From Ruminiclostridium sp. (lineage in GTDB: Bacteria; Bacillota; Clostridia; Oscillospirales; Oscillospiraceae), in assembly GCA_017560855.1 (NCBI GenBank), contig JAFZEB010000153.1, positions 1 through 24,992 of the forward strand: 24,992 bases of DNA. Reading direction: 5' to 3'. The notes beneath the pieces are model-generated. The model was given only the letters and a program-made list of their open reading frames with translations. It was not told where the DNA came from and ran no database searches. Positions within the stretch are counted from its first letter, which is position 1, and each line of letters starts with the position of its first letter. The translations under genes and the position numbers were made by a program. Below are positions 1 through 7,052 of this stretch, in pieces.

Positions 1-1
1 G

Positions 2-208
2 GAGCAGAGACTCCAGGACAAGGAGACCGCCGCAGAGATCTATCGTGCCATCCACGCCTTGGAGGAGCCATATAAAGAGGTTCTGCTCTTACGACTCTTC
101 GGAGAGCTGCCCTTTGGGCAAATTGCGGCTCTGTTCCATAAGACGGAAAGTTGGGCCAGGGTGACTTACCACCGAGCCAGAGTAAAGATCAAGGAGGGAT
201 TGCCATGA
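2..208 (+). CDS. ECF RNA polymerase sigma factor, C-terminal part (5' truncated by window edge)
   Basis: The open frame has no start inside the window and ends at a TGA at 206-208. The 68 visible residues are the sigma-70 region 4 (sigma4) helix-turn-helix that recognises the -35 element. The segment reading YKEVLLLRLFGELPFGQIAAL is followed by SWARVTYHRARVKIKEG, the usual recognition-helix and tail pattern of clostridial ECF sigma factors. Region 2 lies upstream of the window. The stop codon overlaps the ATG of the next gene (ATGA, 205-208), and that next gene encodes a zinc-finger anti-sigma-like protein, which is the classic sigma/anti-sigma pairing. The ribosome binding site of the next gene (AAGGAGGG, 191-198) lies within this coding sequence. 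The sigma class and its regulon cannot be told from this fragment. Confidence 0.85.
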   Translation, partial: EQRLQDKETAAEIYRAIHALEEPYKEVLLLRLFGELPFGQIAALFHKTESWARVTYHRARVKIKEGLP

Positions 209-1002
209 GAATACCTTGTGACCTGATCCAGGACCTGCTGCCCCTCTATCATGACGAAGTGTGCAGTTCGGACAGTCGTACTCTTGTGGAGGAGCACCTC
301 TTGGAATGTCCCGCTTGTTGTCAGGTTTTGGATGATCTCCATGAGAAGGTGGAGCATCCTTTGGAAGACTGGAGTGAGATACAGGCGCTTCAAAAGACAT
401 GGCAAAAGGATAAGATGCGAACCAGACGGATACGAATTACCTTGGTTCTGATTAGTGTATTTGTGCTAGTATCTCCCCTCTGGCTGACACTGCCTAAGAA
501 CCAACCAGTTCCATCGGAGGAGATTGAGATATCCCAAGTCTGCCAGTTGAAGGATGGCACCATTGTGTTTCATATGTATATTGATGATGGCAAGGTGCTG
601 GAGGAAATCACCTATGATTTCGGGGAGGATGGCTGCTATTATATTACCCCCAAGCACTCTATTCTGGAGGCGAAACGAAACACGGAACATGGGCTCTTCA
701 ATGCCTATCATTCCTTCTATGTTTATGAAGATGGGGCCTTTGAAGATGCATTCCCAGAAGTGGCTGCAGATTTTTATATAAAATCTGTTCCTGCTGTGTA
801 TGTTGGCGTTCCGGGAGATGCCGTTTTGGTTTGGAAACAGGGGAAAACCATTCCAAAGGCAACGCCGGCCATGGAGAAAATGATGAAGGGTCGTTCCTGG
901 TCCATGTTCAGCGATGTACACACCATTGACTGGGATGCGTATGCTGCATATCTGGAACGAACCCTTGGTGATGAAATGTTCAGGAAGGAGGGGATTCCAT
1001 GA
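205..1002 (+). CDS. Zinc-finger (ZAS/zf-HC2) anti-sigma-factor-like membrane protein 1
   Basis: The predicted protein has 265 residues. Its N-terminal cytoplasmic zinc-finger domain carries the HxxxCxxC motif (His31, Cys35, Cys38) and an earlier Cys4. This is the usual layout of zf-HC2 anti-sigma factors, which hold an ECF sigma factor inactive at the membrane. A single membrane segment lies at about residues 78-96. The extracytoplasmic part of about 165 residues is rich in acidic and aromatic residues and has no family I recognise. A longer frame reaches back to 151, but the ATG at 205 has AAGGAGGG at 191-198 and the usual MRIPCD start, and overlaps the sigma stop by ATGA. The partner is probably the truncated ECF sigma factor immediately upstream; that is inferred from position. 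Base composition is visibly more AT-rich than in the core genes further right. Confidence 0.85.
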   Translation: MRIPCDLIQDLLPLYHDEVCSSDSRTLVEEHLLECPACCQVLDDLHEKVEHPLEDWSEIQALQKTWQKDKMRTRRIRITLVLISVFVLVSPLWLTLPKNQPVPSEEIEISQVCQLKDGTIVFHMYIDDGKVLEEITYDFGEDGCYYITPKHSILEAKRNTEHGLFNAYHSFYVYEDGAFEDAFPEVAADFYIKSVPAVYVGVPGDAVLVWKQGKTIPKATPAMEKMMKGRSWSMFSDVHTIDWDAYAAYLERTLGDEMFRKEGIP

Positions 1003-1727
1003 AGTTGACTTGTTCTGTGGTGGAGGACTTGCTGCCATCCTACTATGAAGGGGCGTGCAGCAAAGTGAGCAGAGAACTTGTAGAAGAGCATCTAAAGGAA
1101 TGTGAGGCCTGCCAAAGGGTTCTGGATGTCATGGAGGGAGAAGAACTCCTGCCCCCGGAGGAGGAAAAGGAGGAAAGGGAACTTCGTTCTTTGGCGCATT
1201 GGTGGAAGAAAAAGAACCATCTGAATGCCATCGTCTACACCATGTTCCTGGTGGTCATCCTTGGGGTGGGATACTACTTTGCCACCTGGTATGTGGACGT
1301 CACGATTGCTGCGGACAAGATTGAGATATCCCATGTATACCAGATGCCCGATGGACGCATTACGTTCAATCTCTTTGTTGAGGGCGGGTATGACTTCCAG
1401 CATGCAGAAAAGGGGGAGAATGGAGAGCTCTATATTATTCCGAAACGCAGCTTTCCTGGTACTCCTGACCGAGGTAATCCTCTGTGGTGGAATCATTATA
1501 TGGATTTCTACCCTGCTGGAATCGAGAGAGAACCGTCATCTCCGATGTCATATTTTGAGCCAGATGAAGAAATCACAGCCGTCTATGTGGGTCCTGTAGG
1601 TAAGGGGATCCTGGTATGGCAGGAGGGTGATGAGGTCCCCAAAGCAACCCAGGAATGGGAAGAATTGATTGCCAGATATTATGCAGGCGACAGTCAAAAA
1701 TACTATGAAACCGTTTCCAAGGACTAA
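999..1727 (+). CDS. Zinc-finger (ZAS/zf-HC2) anti-sigma-factor-like membrane protein 2, paralogue of the preceding gene
   Basis: The predicted protein has 242 residues. The zinc-finger motif sits at exactly the same places as in its upstream neighbour (His31, Cys35, Cys38, with Cys5 and Cys20 also present), followed by a membrane segment at about 76-95. The extracytoplasmic domain is also homologous: both proteins carry a YVG...LVW..G...PKAT pattern near the end and a shared Q(L/M)xDG motif after the membrane segment. The gene arose by tandem duplication and has since diverged. It overlaps the preceding stop by ATGA (999-1002), so translation is coupled. No second sigma gene is visible, so this copy may bind the same sigma factor, a distant one, or act only as a sensor. 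A strong terminator follows directly. Confidence 0.83.
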   Translation: MKLTCSVVEDLLPSYYEGACSKVSRELVEEHLKECEACQRVLDVMEGEELLPPEEEKEERELRSLAHWWKKKNHLNAIVYTMFLVVILGVGYYFATWYVDVTIAADKIEISHVYQMPDGRITFNLFVEGGYDFQHAEKGENGELYIIPKRSFPGTPDRGNPLWWNHYMDFYPAGIEREPSSPMSYFEPDEEITAVYVGPVGKGILVWQEGDEVPKATQEWEELIARYYAGDSQKYYETVSKD

Positions 1728-1756
1728 AAAAGCAGAGGTTTACGCCTCTGCTTTTT
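1727..1756 (+). terminator. Rho-independent terminator closing the sigma/anti-sigma operon
   Basis: The arms GCAGAGG (1732-1738) and CCTCTGC (1745-1751) form a stem with a 6-base loop. It is extended by an A run before and a T run (1752-1756) after it. It starts at the stop codon of the second anti-sigma-like gene. Confidence 0.92.
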
Positions 1757-1771
1757 CTATGCAGAAAATTA

Positions 1772-1800
1772 TTGACAAACGATAATTCGTATGCTATTTT
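1772..1800 (+). promoter_or_regulatory. Sigma-A-type promoter of the membrane protein/HTH/lipoprotein unit
   Basis: A consensus -35 box TTGACA (1772-1777) is followed after 17 bases by TATTTT (1795-1800). A TGN extended -10 (TGC, 1792-1794) precedes the -10 box. The promoter lies between the upstream terminator and the GTG start at 1847. Confidence 0.85.
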
Positions 1801-1831
1801 CAAAGTAGGAATTATCGAAAAACAATAATTC
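1780..1831 (+). promoter_or_regulatory. Putative operator: three alternating 9-bp half-sites over the promoter and 5' UTR
   Basis: CGATAATTC occurs at 1780-1788 inside the promoter spacer. Its exact reverse complement GAATTATCG lies at 1809-1817, just after the -10 box. An eight-of-nine copy in the first orientation, CAATAATTC, lies at 1823-1831, just before the ribosome binding site. The alternating orientation over the core promoter is what a dimeric repressor site looks like. The small HTH protein encoded at 2879-3109 is the obvious candidate binder; that link is inference. The last two half-sites could also pair in the mRNA as a hairpin just upstream of the GGAGG at 1833-1837. Confidence 0.65.
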
Positions 1832-1846
1832 TGGAGGTGCAAGACC

Positions 1847-2857
1847 GTGAGAAATCAGCGTTCTTTTTTAATTTTCTTGGGTGTGGAAGCTCTGCTCCTG
1901 CTGGCCTTTGTCCTGCTGGGATCCACCGAAGGACTTTGGGCCTCCGGTCTTGTGGGCTTTCCCTTCGTGCAGATCGGTCACGGTCTGCGGAGTCTGTCTC
2001 TCCTGGGCGGGGCAGGGAATGTGCTGGCCCTGGTGATCTATGTGGTCCTGTCGGCCTCACCCCTCATCTATCTGGTGTGGCTCTGGAAGTCGCGGGAGCT
2101 TTTTGCCGAAGACTGCCTTCTGGTGGTCCTGAGTATCCTGACCTTTTTCACTCTGTACTACATGGTGAACCCCGGCCTGATCCCCGGCATGGCGGACTTC
2201 CTCTGGTCCAACGGCGGAGCCTTCTATCAGAGTCTCTTCAGCGGAACCATCTACGGTTTGATCTTCTGCTACGCTGTCCTTCGGGTGGTCCGACACTTGA
2301 AGGGAGCGGAAAGGGAAGCACTTCAGAGATATCTGGTCATCCTGCTGCGGGTCCTGGCGGTGGTTTTTGTTTACCTGGCCTTTGGGGCCTGTGTCCAGAA
2401 TCTTCTGGCTGAGATGGAAAATCTTCGGGCTGGAAACACTATGATCGTGGAGGGTTGGAATCCTTGGCTGGGCCTTACTTACAGTGGTTTGGAGGTGAGT
2501 TATGCATTCCTGGTTCTTCGCTGTCTGGCCAATATGCTGCCCTACCTGCTGGACGTAGCGGTGACCCTGGCGGCTCTGAATCTGCTCACTGTCATGCAGA
2601 AGGACCGCTACAGTGAGGAAAGCGTCCAGGCTTCGGACAAGCTCTCCCACCTGTGCGTGGTGAGTCTGTCCGCAACCGTAGTGGTGACCGCCCTGCTGAA
2701 CATCCTCCAGCTCATGTTCCTGGGGGAACTTCACACCGTCCATATCAACGTCTATGTGCCGGTGCTGTCGGTGGCCTTCCTCCTAGCCGTTCTGATGCTG
2801 AACCGGCTTATGGGGGAGAACAAGTCCCTGAAAGAAGACAATGACCTGTTTATTTGA
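1847..2857 (+). CDS. Polytopic membrane protein with DUF2975-like C-terminal region
   Basis: The 336-residue protein starts at GTG, chosen because GGAGG lies at 1833-1837 and the N-terminus runs straight into a membrane segment. I count about eight hydrophobic segments, near residues 6-25, 56-80, 90-106, 130-147, 161-185, 213-250 (one or two), 270-292 and 302-321. The C-terminal end, with an ENKxLKEDNDLFI tail after the last membrane helix, matches the pattern of DUF2975 proteins, which are typically about 150-200 residues and encoded next to a small YozG-like HTH regulator, as here. The N-terminal half is extra compared with ordinary DUF2975 proteins and is not recognised. Function is unknown. 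Since a regulator and three lipoproteins are co-transcribed downstream, a role in sensing or controlling envelope state is plausible but inferred. Confidence 0.72.
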   Translation: MRNQRSFLIFLGVEALLLLAFVLLGSTEGLWASGLVGFPFVQIGHGLRSLSLLGGAGNVLALVIYVVLSASPLIYLVWLWKSRELFAEDCLLVVLSILTFFTLYYMVNPGLIPGMADFLWSNGGAFYQSLFSGTIYGLIFCYAVLRVVRHLKGAEREALQRYLVILLRVLAVVFVYLAFGACVQNLLAEMENLRAGNTMIVEGWNPWLGLTYSGLEVSYAFLVLRCLANMLPYLLDVAVTLAALNLLTVMQKDRYSEESVQASDKLSHLCVVSLSATVVVTALLNILQLMFLGELHTVHINVYVPVLSVAFLLAVLMLNRLMGENKSLKEDNDLFI

Positions 2858-2878
2858 TCTGTTGGGAGGTGAGCCGCC

Positions 2879-3109
2879 ATGGCCATCAAAGTCTGTCTGG
2901 AAGAGGTGCTGAAAGCCCGTGGGATGACCTCCAAGGAGCTGTGCGCCAAGGTGGGCATCACCCCGGCCAACCTCTCCATCCTGCGAAGCGGAAAGGCCAA
3001 GGGCGTCCGCTTCCACACCATCAACCGCATCTGCTACTTTTTAGAGTGCGATGTGGGGGACATTCTGAAATTCGACGGAGAACTGGAGGAGGATGACGAT
3101 GAAGATTAA
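2879..3109 (+). CDS. Small Cro/CI-type helix-turn-helix regulator (YozG-like)
   Basis: This 76-residue protein is essentially one HTH domain. The first helix of the motif begins near Thr17 and the recognition helix covers about residues 28-36 (TPANLSILR). The pattern LRxGKAKGVRFxTINRICxxLxCDVGDIL is typical of the YozG/HTH_26 group of XRE regulators. A strongly acidic tail follows (residues 68-76). The ribosome binding site GGGAGG is at 2864-2869. Such regulators are commonly paired with DUF2975 membrane proteins, matching the upstream neighbour. The tail codons overlap the start of the next gene. It probably binds the alternating half-sites at 1780-1831 and controls its own operon; this is inference from position and symmetry. 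Confidence 0.88.
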   Translation: MAIKVCLEEVLKARGMTSKELCAKVGITPANLSILRSGKAKGVRFHTINRICYFLECDVGDILKFDGELEEDDDED

Positions 3110-3995
3110 ATGGTTGACCATACTGCTTGCCGTGACTCTGCTCTCTGGCTGCCAACTGGCCCGGGAGGATGCCGTGGCATCCGAGACCGAAGACCGCCTC
3201 ATTGGCCTCTTTGTTACCAAGGATGAACGGACCTCTGTGGATGCGGCCCTGGACGAGGATGGCCGATACTACGCCACCGTAGAAACCCAGACCGACACCA
3301 ATCCCTCCACCGGAGAGGAATTTACCAACGAGGTGTACACATTTCCAGACCTGGAGGGCATGTATTACTATTTCATCATCGACCGATCCGACCCGGAGGT
3401 GGTCAGTTCCATCACTGGCCCCAATGAGGGTGTCTTCGACCAAGGGACAGCGTACGGCACTGGAACAGGGGACGAGGCCACCCTGTACGCCAGCTTTTAT
3501 GTGGCTTTGGAGGAGGACATGACCATCATCCACGGAAACCCCATCTACATGACCGAAGACGGCGAAGTCTATGTAACCTCTGGTGGTGCGGGTATCAGCT
3601 TCGGTGAGTTTGAGGACCGGGGCAGTATGGGCAGTGTAACCCATAGCCAGACCACCAAGCTGGAAGTTGGGAATGAGGTGGAGGAGTGGGAGATCACCGC
3701 CAAAGCCAGCATCGCCTTCCGCAGTGTCCCCCACACCATTGTACTCCTGCAAATGGACGACCAGGGGAACTGCCTCCGCCGCACCGAGTTCGAACCCGGC
3801 GAGGCTCCTGAGCGGCTGTCCCCGGAAGGGGAGACTGCTTACTTCATCGTGGAGAGCTGGGGAACCAAGGCCAGCGGGGAGCCCACCACCATCCGGGAGA
3901 TCGTAGACCGGGAGGAGGAGTATTTGACCACCTGGTACCTTCTTGACAACGGCTTCTTCAACAACCAGACCACCTATCTGGATTGGGAGGACTGA
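3099..3995 (+). CDS. Predicted lipoprotein 1 of a three-member paralogous set
   Basis: The predicted protein has 298 residues, with a short signal peptide and a lipobox LSGC; Cys18 would be the acylated residue. An ATG at 3093 is also in frame, but GGAGGAGG (3085-3092) touches it directly, whereas the ATG at 3099 has a six-base spacing. The mature protein is acidic and rich in Tyr and Gly. It shares two motifs with the next two proteins: NPxYxTxxGxxY (residues 147-158) and a later ETAYxxxE preceded by a QM segment. No known domain is recognised. It overlaps the HTH gene by 11 bases, is exported by Sec and presumably lipidated by Lgt, whose gene lies further right in this window. Function is unknown; the extracellular domain may bind a ligand or partner. 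Confidence 0.82.
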   Translation: MKIKWLTILLAVTLLSGCQLAREDAVASETEDRLIGLFVTKDERTSVDAALDEDGRYYATVETQTDTNPSTGEEFTNEVYTFPDLEGMYYYFIIDRSDPEVVSSITGPNEGVFDQGTAYGTGTGDEATLYASFYVALEEDMTIIHGNPIYMTEDGEVYVTSGGAGISFGEFEDRGSMGSVTHSQTTKLEVGNEVEEWEITAKASIAFRSVPHTIVLLQMDDQGNCLRRTEFEPGEAPERLSPEGETAYFIVESWGTKASGEPTTIREIVDREEEYLTTWYLLDNGFFNNQTTYLDWED

Positions 3996-3997
3996 CT

Positions 3998-4921
3998 ATG
4001 AAAAGACTGCTTTTGATTTCCCTTCTGTCCTTGGCACTCTGTGGCTGTCAGCTGGCATCGGAAGGCCCCCAAGAGGGTCAGCTGGTGGGTGTTTTCTTCA
4101 CCACCGACGTGGTGAGCATCCCCGGCCAGGAACTGGAGGTTGATAACATTTCTTCGGACGGTAGTATCTATCTCACGGAAGGCCAGCCGGGGGGCAGACT
4201 TTATGCCCAGGAATGCACCGATGAGGAGGGTGAGATCTATTACGACTTCCCCGACCTGGATGGTGTAGCTTTCTACCAGATCCCCATTGTAGAAGAGGAC
4301 GGCCAGGTCCGTTTCATCCAGGAAAAGAACCAGGCCGTCCAGGAGCGCCAGCTCTCCACCTCCATCGAGGATGGGGGAGAGACCTCGACGGTGAAGGGCA
4401 TCCTCTATGCCCCCACCTGGGGAGAGCAGAAGTGCCTTTTCGCCAACCCCATGTACCAGACCAAGGAAGGCAAAGTCTATCTGGAGGCAACTCCTGATGC
4501 CTTTGATTGCGCCTCCATGCTGGAAGAAGGCGCCTATGTCAGCTATACCTTATCTTCCACCACTACGGTGGAGATCTCTGAGGGGGCCGATACCAGTGGC
4601 TTTGTGTTTGAGTATGGCTATCACGGCAAGAACTTAGTGGAGAAGGTGGTATTCACCCAGATGACTGCCGACCACTGCCCCATTGATACCCAGGAATATC
4701 CTGCTGAACAGACCCCTGAGTGCTTGACCGTGGAGCCGGAGACCGCGTACCTCCTGGTGGAATCCCACTGCATCAACGGCCATGGTACTTCCTATGTGGA
4801 CCGCATTCTCCTGGACCGAAATGATGAGGAGGACCAGACCTTTACCACTTATGTCCAGGAGTTCCCCGGCATTCTCAGCCGCCGGACAACCACCATCCTC
4901 TGGGAGGAGGTGGGCGGATGA
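3998..4921 (+). CDS. Predicted lipoprotein 2 of a three-member paralogous set
   Basis: The predicted protein has 307 residues. A frame extends five codons upstream, but the ATG at 3998 sits seven bases after GGGAGG (3985-3990) and begins a normal MKRLLL signal peptide. The lipobox is LCGC with Cys17 as the acylated residue; Cys at the -2 position is uncommon. Immediately after come QLA, the same residues as in its neighbours, then a (L/I)(V/I)G(V/L/F) strand. NPMYQTKEGKVY lies at 150-161 and ETAYLLVES near the C-terminus, so it is homologous to both flanking lipoproteins despite low overall identity. It starts three bases after the preceding stop and shares ATGA with the next gene, so all three are probably made together in fixed ratio. 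Function is unknown. Confidence 0.82.
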   Translation: MKRLLLISLLSLALCGCQLASEGPQEGQLVGVFFTTDVVSIPGQELEVDNISSDGSIYLTEGQPGGRLYAQECTDEEGEIYYDFPDLDGVAFYQIPIVEEDGQVRFIQEKNQAVQERQLSTSIEDGGETSTVKGILYAPTWGEQKCLFANPMYQTKEGKVYLEATPDAFDCASMLEEGAYVSYTLSSTTTVEISEGADTSGFVFEYGYHGKNLVEKVVFTQMTADHCPIDTQEYPAEQTPECLTVEPETAYLLVESHCINGHGTSYVDRILLDRNDEEDQTFTTYVQEFPGILSRRTTTILWEEVGG

Positions 4922-5733
4922 GAAAGCTCAGCTGTGTGCTGACCCTTTGCGCTCTCTTTCTCTCCGGCTGCCAGTTGGCCCAGGGAGAAGCGAACAGCGA
5001 TTGGCTGATCGGCTTTTATGTCTCGTTGGAACCCATCGGAGAGGAGGGGGAGCGCTTTGACGGCGTACAGGAGACCGGCGAAGACGGTCTGCCCCTCTTC
5101 GTGTTTGATGGTATCGAGGTCGAGTGTTACCCTCTGTACTACTATCCCGTGCCAGTAGATGACCGGGGCTTTTCCTGGTACACCTCCGGGGAAGCGGACT
5201 ATATTCCCTGCGGCAGAGTTGTAGACGAAATTACGGAAAGTCAGGAGGGAACGGTCTATGTGAATGCAGCAGGCGGGGGGTATACCCTGTATCCCAACCC
5301 GGTCTACGTGACTGAGACAGGGGAGATCTATGTGGTGGCCCAGGAAGGCCCCAGCGGCAGGTTGAATGAACCGGGGACTGTGCTGACCTGCTCGCAGGAA
5401 GACACTGTGACCTACCGGCTGGACGGCAAGACCAAACAGGAAACGGTCTCAGTTACCTGTCATCTGGAGTCGGTAGCCCCTGTGGAGAAAACAGTCATCC
5501 TCCAAATGGACAGGGAAAATCAGGTCCTGGACCGCCTGGAAGTTCGGCCGGGAGATCCTGTGGAACCCTGGCCGGGCCATGAGGAAACTGCCTATCTGCT
5601 CAAAGAAACCTATTACGAAGAAGGGTATGGAGTGGTTCAGAGAGAAACTCTCACCAAAGAGGACCCGATCGCCGTTCCCTATTACCTGGAAGATGGTCGG
5701 GTCATGTATAACTATCTGGAAATTGTCTGGTAA
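4918..5733 (+). CDS. Predicted lipoprotein 3 of a three-member paralogous set
   Basis: The predicted protein has 271 residues. It has a signal peptide with lipobox LSGC (Cys18) followed by QLA, as in the two preceding genes. The shared motif NPVYVTETGEIY is at 127-138. The late QM...PGxPVEP...ETAYLL segment also aligns with the other two. It is the shortest member, mainly because the segment between the lipobox and the NPxY motif is smaller. The ATG overlaps the preceding TGA by four bases. The gene ends four bases before a strong hairpin terminator, closing the operon. No enzymatic motif is visible. It is probably an extracellular ligand-binding or structural lipoprotein; this is not established. 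Confidence 0.82.
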   Translation: MRKLSCVLTLCALFLSGCQLAQGEANSDWLIGFYVSLEPIGEEGERFDGVQETGEDGLPLFVFDGIEVECYPLYYYPVPVDDRGFSWYTSGEADYIPCGRVVDEITESQEGTVYVNAAGGGYTLYPNPVYVTETGEIYVVAQEGPSGRLNEPGTVLTCSQEDTVTYRLDGKTKQETVSVTCHLESVAPVEKTVILQMDRENQVLDRLEVRPGDPVEPWPGHEETAYLLKETYYEEGYGVVQRETLTKEDPIAVPYYLEDGRVMYNYLEIVW

Positions 5734-5736
5734 AAT

Positions 5737-5770
5737 AAAAATGGATGTACCGTTTTGGTACATCCATTTT
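5737..5770. terminator. Bidirectional Rho-independent terminator between the lipoprotein operon and trmD
   Basis: A perfect 11-bp stem ATGGATGTACC (5741-5751) / GGTACATCCAT (5757-5767) has a five-base loop. Read on the plus strand it is followed by a T/A-rich run. Read on the minus strand it is followed by TTTTTATTTTA. It lies between two convergent genes and can serve both. Confidence 0.93.
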
Positions 5771-5779
5771 ATATTTATC

Positions 5780-6556
5780 TTAATCTTCTGCCTGTGCGGC
5801 GGCCTCTTCCTCGGCAATCTCCTTCAGCAGCTTCTTGTCTGCCTTGGAGGACAGGTCCAGCTTCTCGTACATGTCAGGACGGCGGTCCCGGGTACGGATG
5901 ATGGCCTGCTTCCGGCGCCACTTGGCGATGTTGGCGTGGTGGCCGGAGAGGAGGATGGGGGGGACCCGACGGTCATGCCAGACCTCAGGGCGGGAGTACT
6001 GGGGGCACTCCAGCAGACCATCCCAGTGGCTCTCCTCGGTGAAGCACTCGGGGTCGGAGAGGACGCCGGGGACCAGACGGCAGACGGCATCTGCCACGGC
6101 CATGGCGGGGATCTCACCGCCGGTGAGAACGAAGTCACCCAGGGAGATTTCCTCGTCTACGCACTCCTCGATGAAACGCTCGTCAATGCCCTCGTAGTGG
6201 CCGCAGACCAGGATCAGGCTGTCGTAGTCCTGGTGGAGGCGCTTGGCGTCAGCCTGCTTAAAAACTGTGCCGCAAGGGGAGAGGTAGATGGTGTGGACCC
6301 GCTTGCCCTCCAACTCACAGATGTGCTTCCAGCACTGGTACAGGGGGTCTGCCTGCATGACGGCACCCCGACCGCCGCCGTAGGGGTAGTTGTCCACCTG
6401 CTTCTGCTTGTTCAGGGTGTAGTCCCGGATCTGGTGGCAGTCAATGCGGATGATGTTCCGCTCCTGGGCACGGCCCAGGATGGACTCACACATCATGTCG
6501 CCCACCACATCGGGGAAGAGGGTCATGATGTGGATGTGGTACTGAAAGTCAGCCAT
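5780..6556 (-). CDS. trmD: tRNA (guanine(37)-N1)-methyltransferase
   Basis: This 258-residue protein transfers a methyl group from S-adenosylmethionine to N1 of G37, next to the anticodon, and so prevents +1 frameshifting. It is a SPOUT (trefoil-knot) enzyme acting as a dimer. Visible family motifs are HIMTLFP (8-14), PYGGGRG (58-64), LSPCG (92-96), GHYEGIDER (119-127) and ISLGDFVLTGGE (137-148), which form the knot and cofactor site. The frame extends upstream to 6622, but that part overlaps rimM; the ATG at 6556 gives the normal MADFQYHI start. It lies four bases after the rimM stop and is the last gene of the operon. A C-terminal tail of Glu/Ala residues is not conserved in the family. Confidence 0.97.
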   Translation of the reverse strand: MADFQYHIHIMTLFPDVVGDMMCESILGRAQERNIIRIDCHQIRDYTLNKQKQVDNYPYGGGRGAVMQADPLYQCWKHICELEGKRVHTIYLSPCGTVFKQADAKRLHQDYDSLILVCGHYEGIDERFIEECVDEEISLGDFVLTGGEIPAMAVADAVCRLVPGVLSDPECFTEESHWDGLLECPQYSRPEVWHDRRVPPILLSGHHANIAKWRRKQAIIRTRDRRPDMYEKLDLSSKADKKLLKEIAEEEAAAQAED

Positions 6557-6560
6557 GGGC

Positions 6561-7052
6561 TCACATCCCTTCGATGAGACGGACCCGGATATAGCCGCCG
6601 TCCACGTTGGTCTCGATGACAAACTCAGGGACAGCGGGGATCATATGGGACTGCTTGCCGCCCTTGACCACATAGACGTTGCTGGCAGGGGGGGTGAGAA
6701 CATCCTCGATCTTGCCCAGGACTTCACCGGTATCGGCATCCCGGACTTCCAGACCGTAGAGGTCAGCCAGGAAGAAGGCACCCTCCTCCAGCTCGATGTC
6801 CTCGCGGTCGATGCAGACCACCTTGTCCCGCAGTTTCATGGCATCGTTGATATCTGCAATACCCTCGAACTTGACCAGCACGCAGTTCTTGTGCACTCGG
6901 GCAGAGTGGATCTCCCAGGGCTTGCCGTCAATGTACAGGGCATCAAAATCCAATAAAAATTCGGGCTCGTCTGCCCAGGGCATGATCTTCACTTCGCCGG
7001 CAATGCCATGGGTGTTGACGATCTTGCCGGTCTCCAGAAAACGATTCTTCAA
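6561..7052 (-). CDS. rimM: Ribosome maturation factor RimM
   Basis: This 163-residue protein assists assembly of the 30S head by binding ribosomal protein uS19. The N-terminal RimM barrel shows the family signature GKIVNTHGIAGEVK (9-22); the C-terminal half is a PRC-barrel with ADLYGLEVRD and NVYVVKGG segments. The start is a TTG at 7052: the only well-placed ribosome binding site, AAAGGAGG (complement of 7060-7067), lies seven bases upstream, and the next residues KNRF lead into the conserved domain. rimM-trmD adjacency is the rule in bacteria. A terminator-like hairpin lies immediately upstream, so expression may be reduced relative to khpA, rpsP and ffh. Confidence 0.96.
   Translation of the reverse strand: MKNRFLETGKIVNTHGIAGEVKIMPWADEPEFLLDFDALYIDGKPWEIHSARVHKNCVLVKFEGIADINDAMKLRDKVVCIDREDIELEEGAFFLADLYGLEVRDADTGEVLGKIEDVLTPPASNVYVVKGGKQSHMIPAVPEFVIETNVDGGYIRVRLIEGM

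Noticed and set aside
151..204. 18-codon upstream extension of the first anti-sigma-like gene
   Set aside because: It lies inside the sigma-factor coding sequence in another frame; the ribosome binding site at 191-198 and ATGA overlap support the start at 205.
5579..6577. 332-codon plus-strand open frame running through the terminator and opposite trmD
   Set aside because: It crosses a strong bidirectional terminator and is antisense to trmD; the start lies within lipoprotein 3 in another frame.
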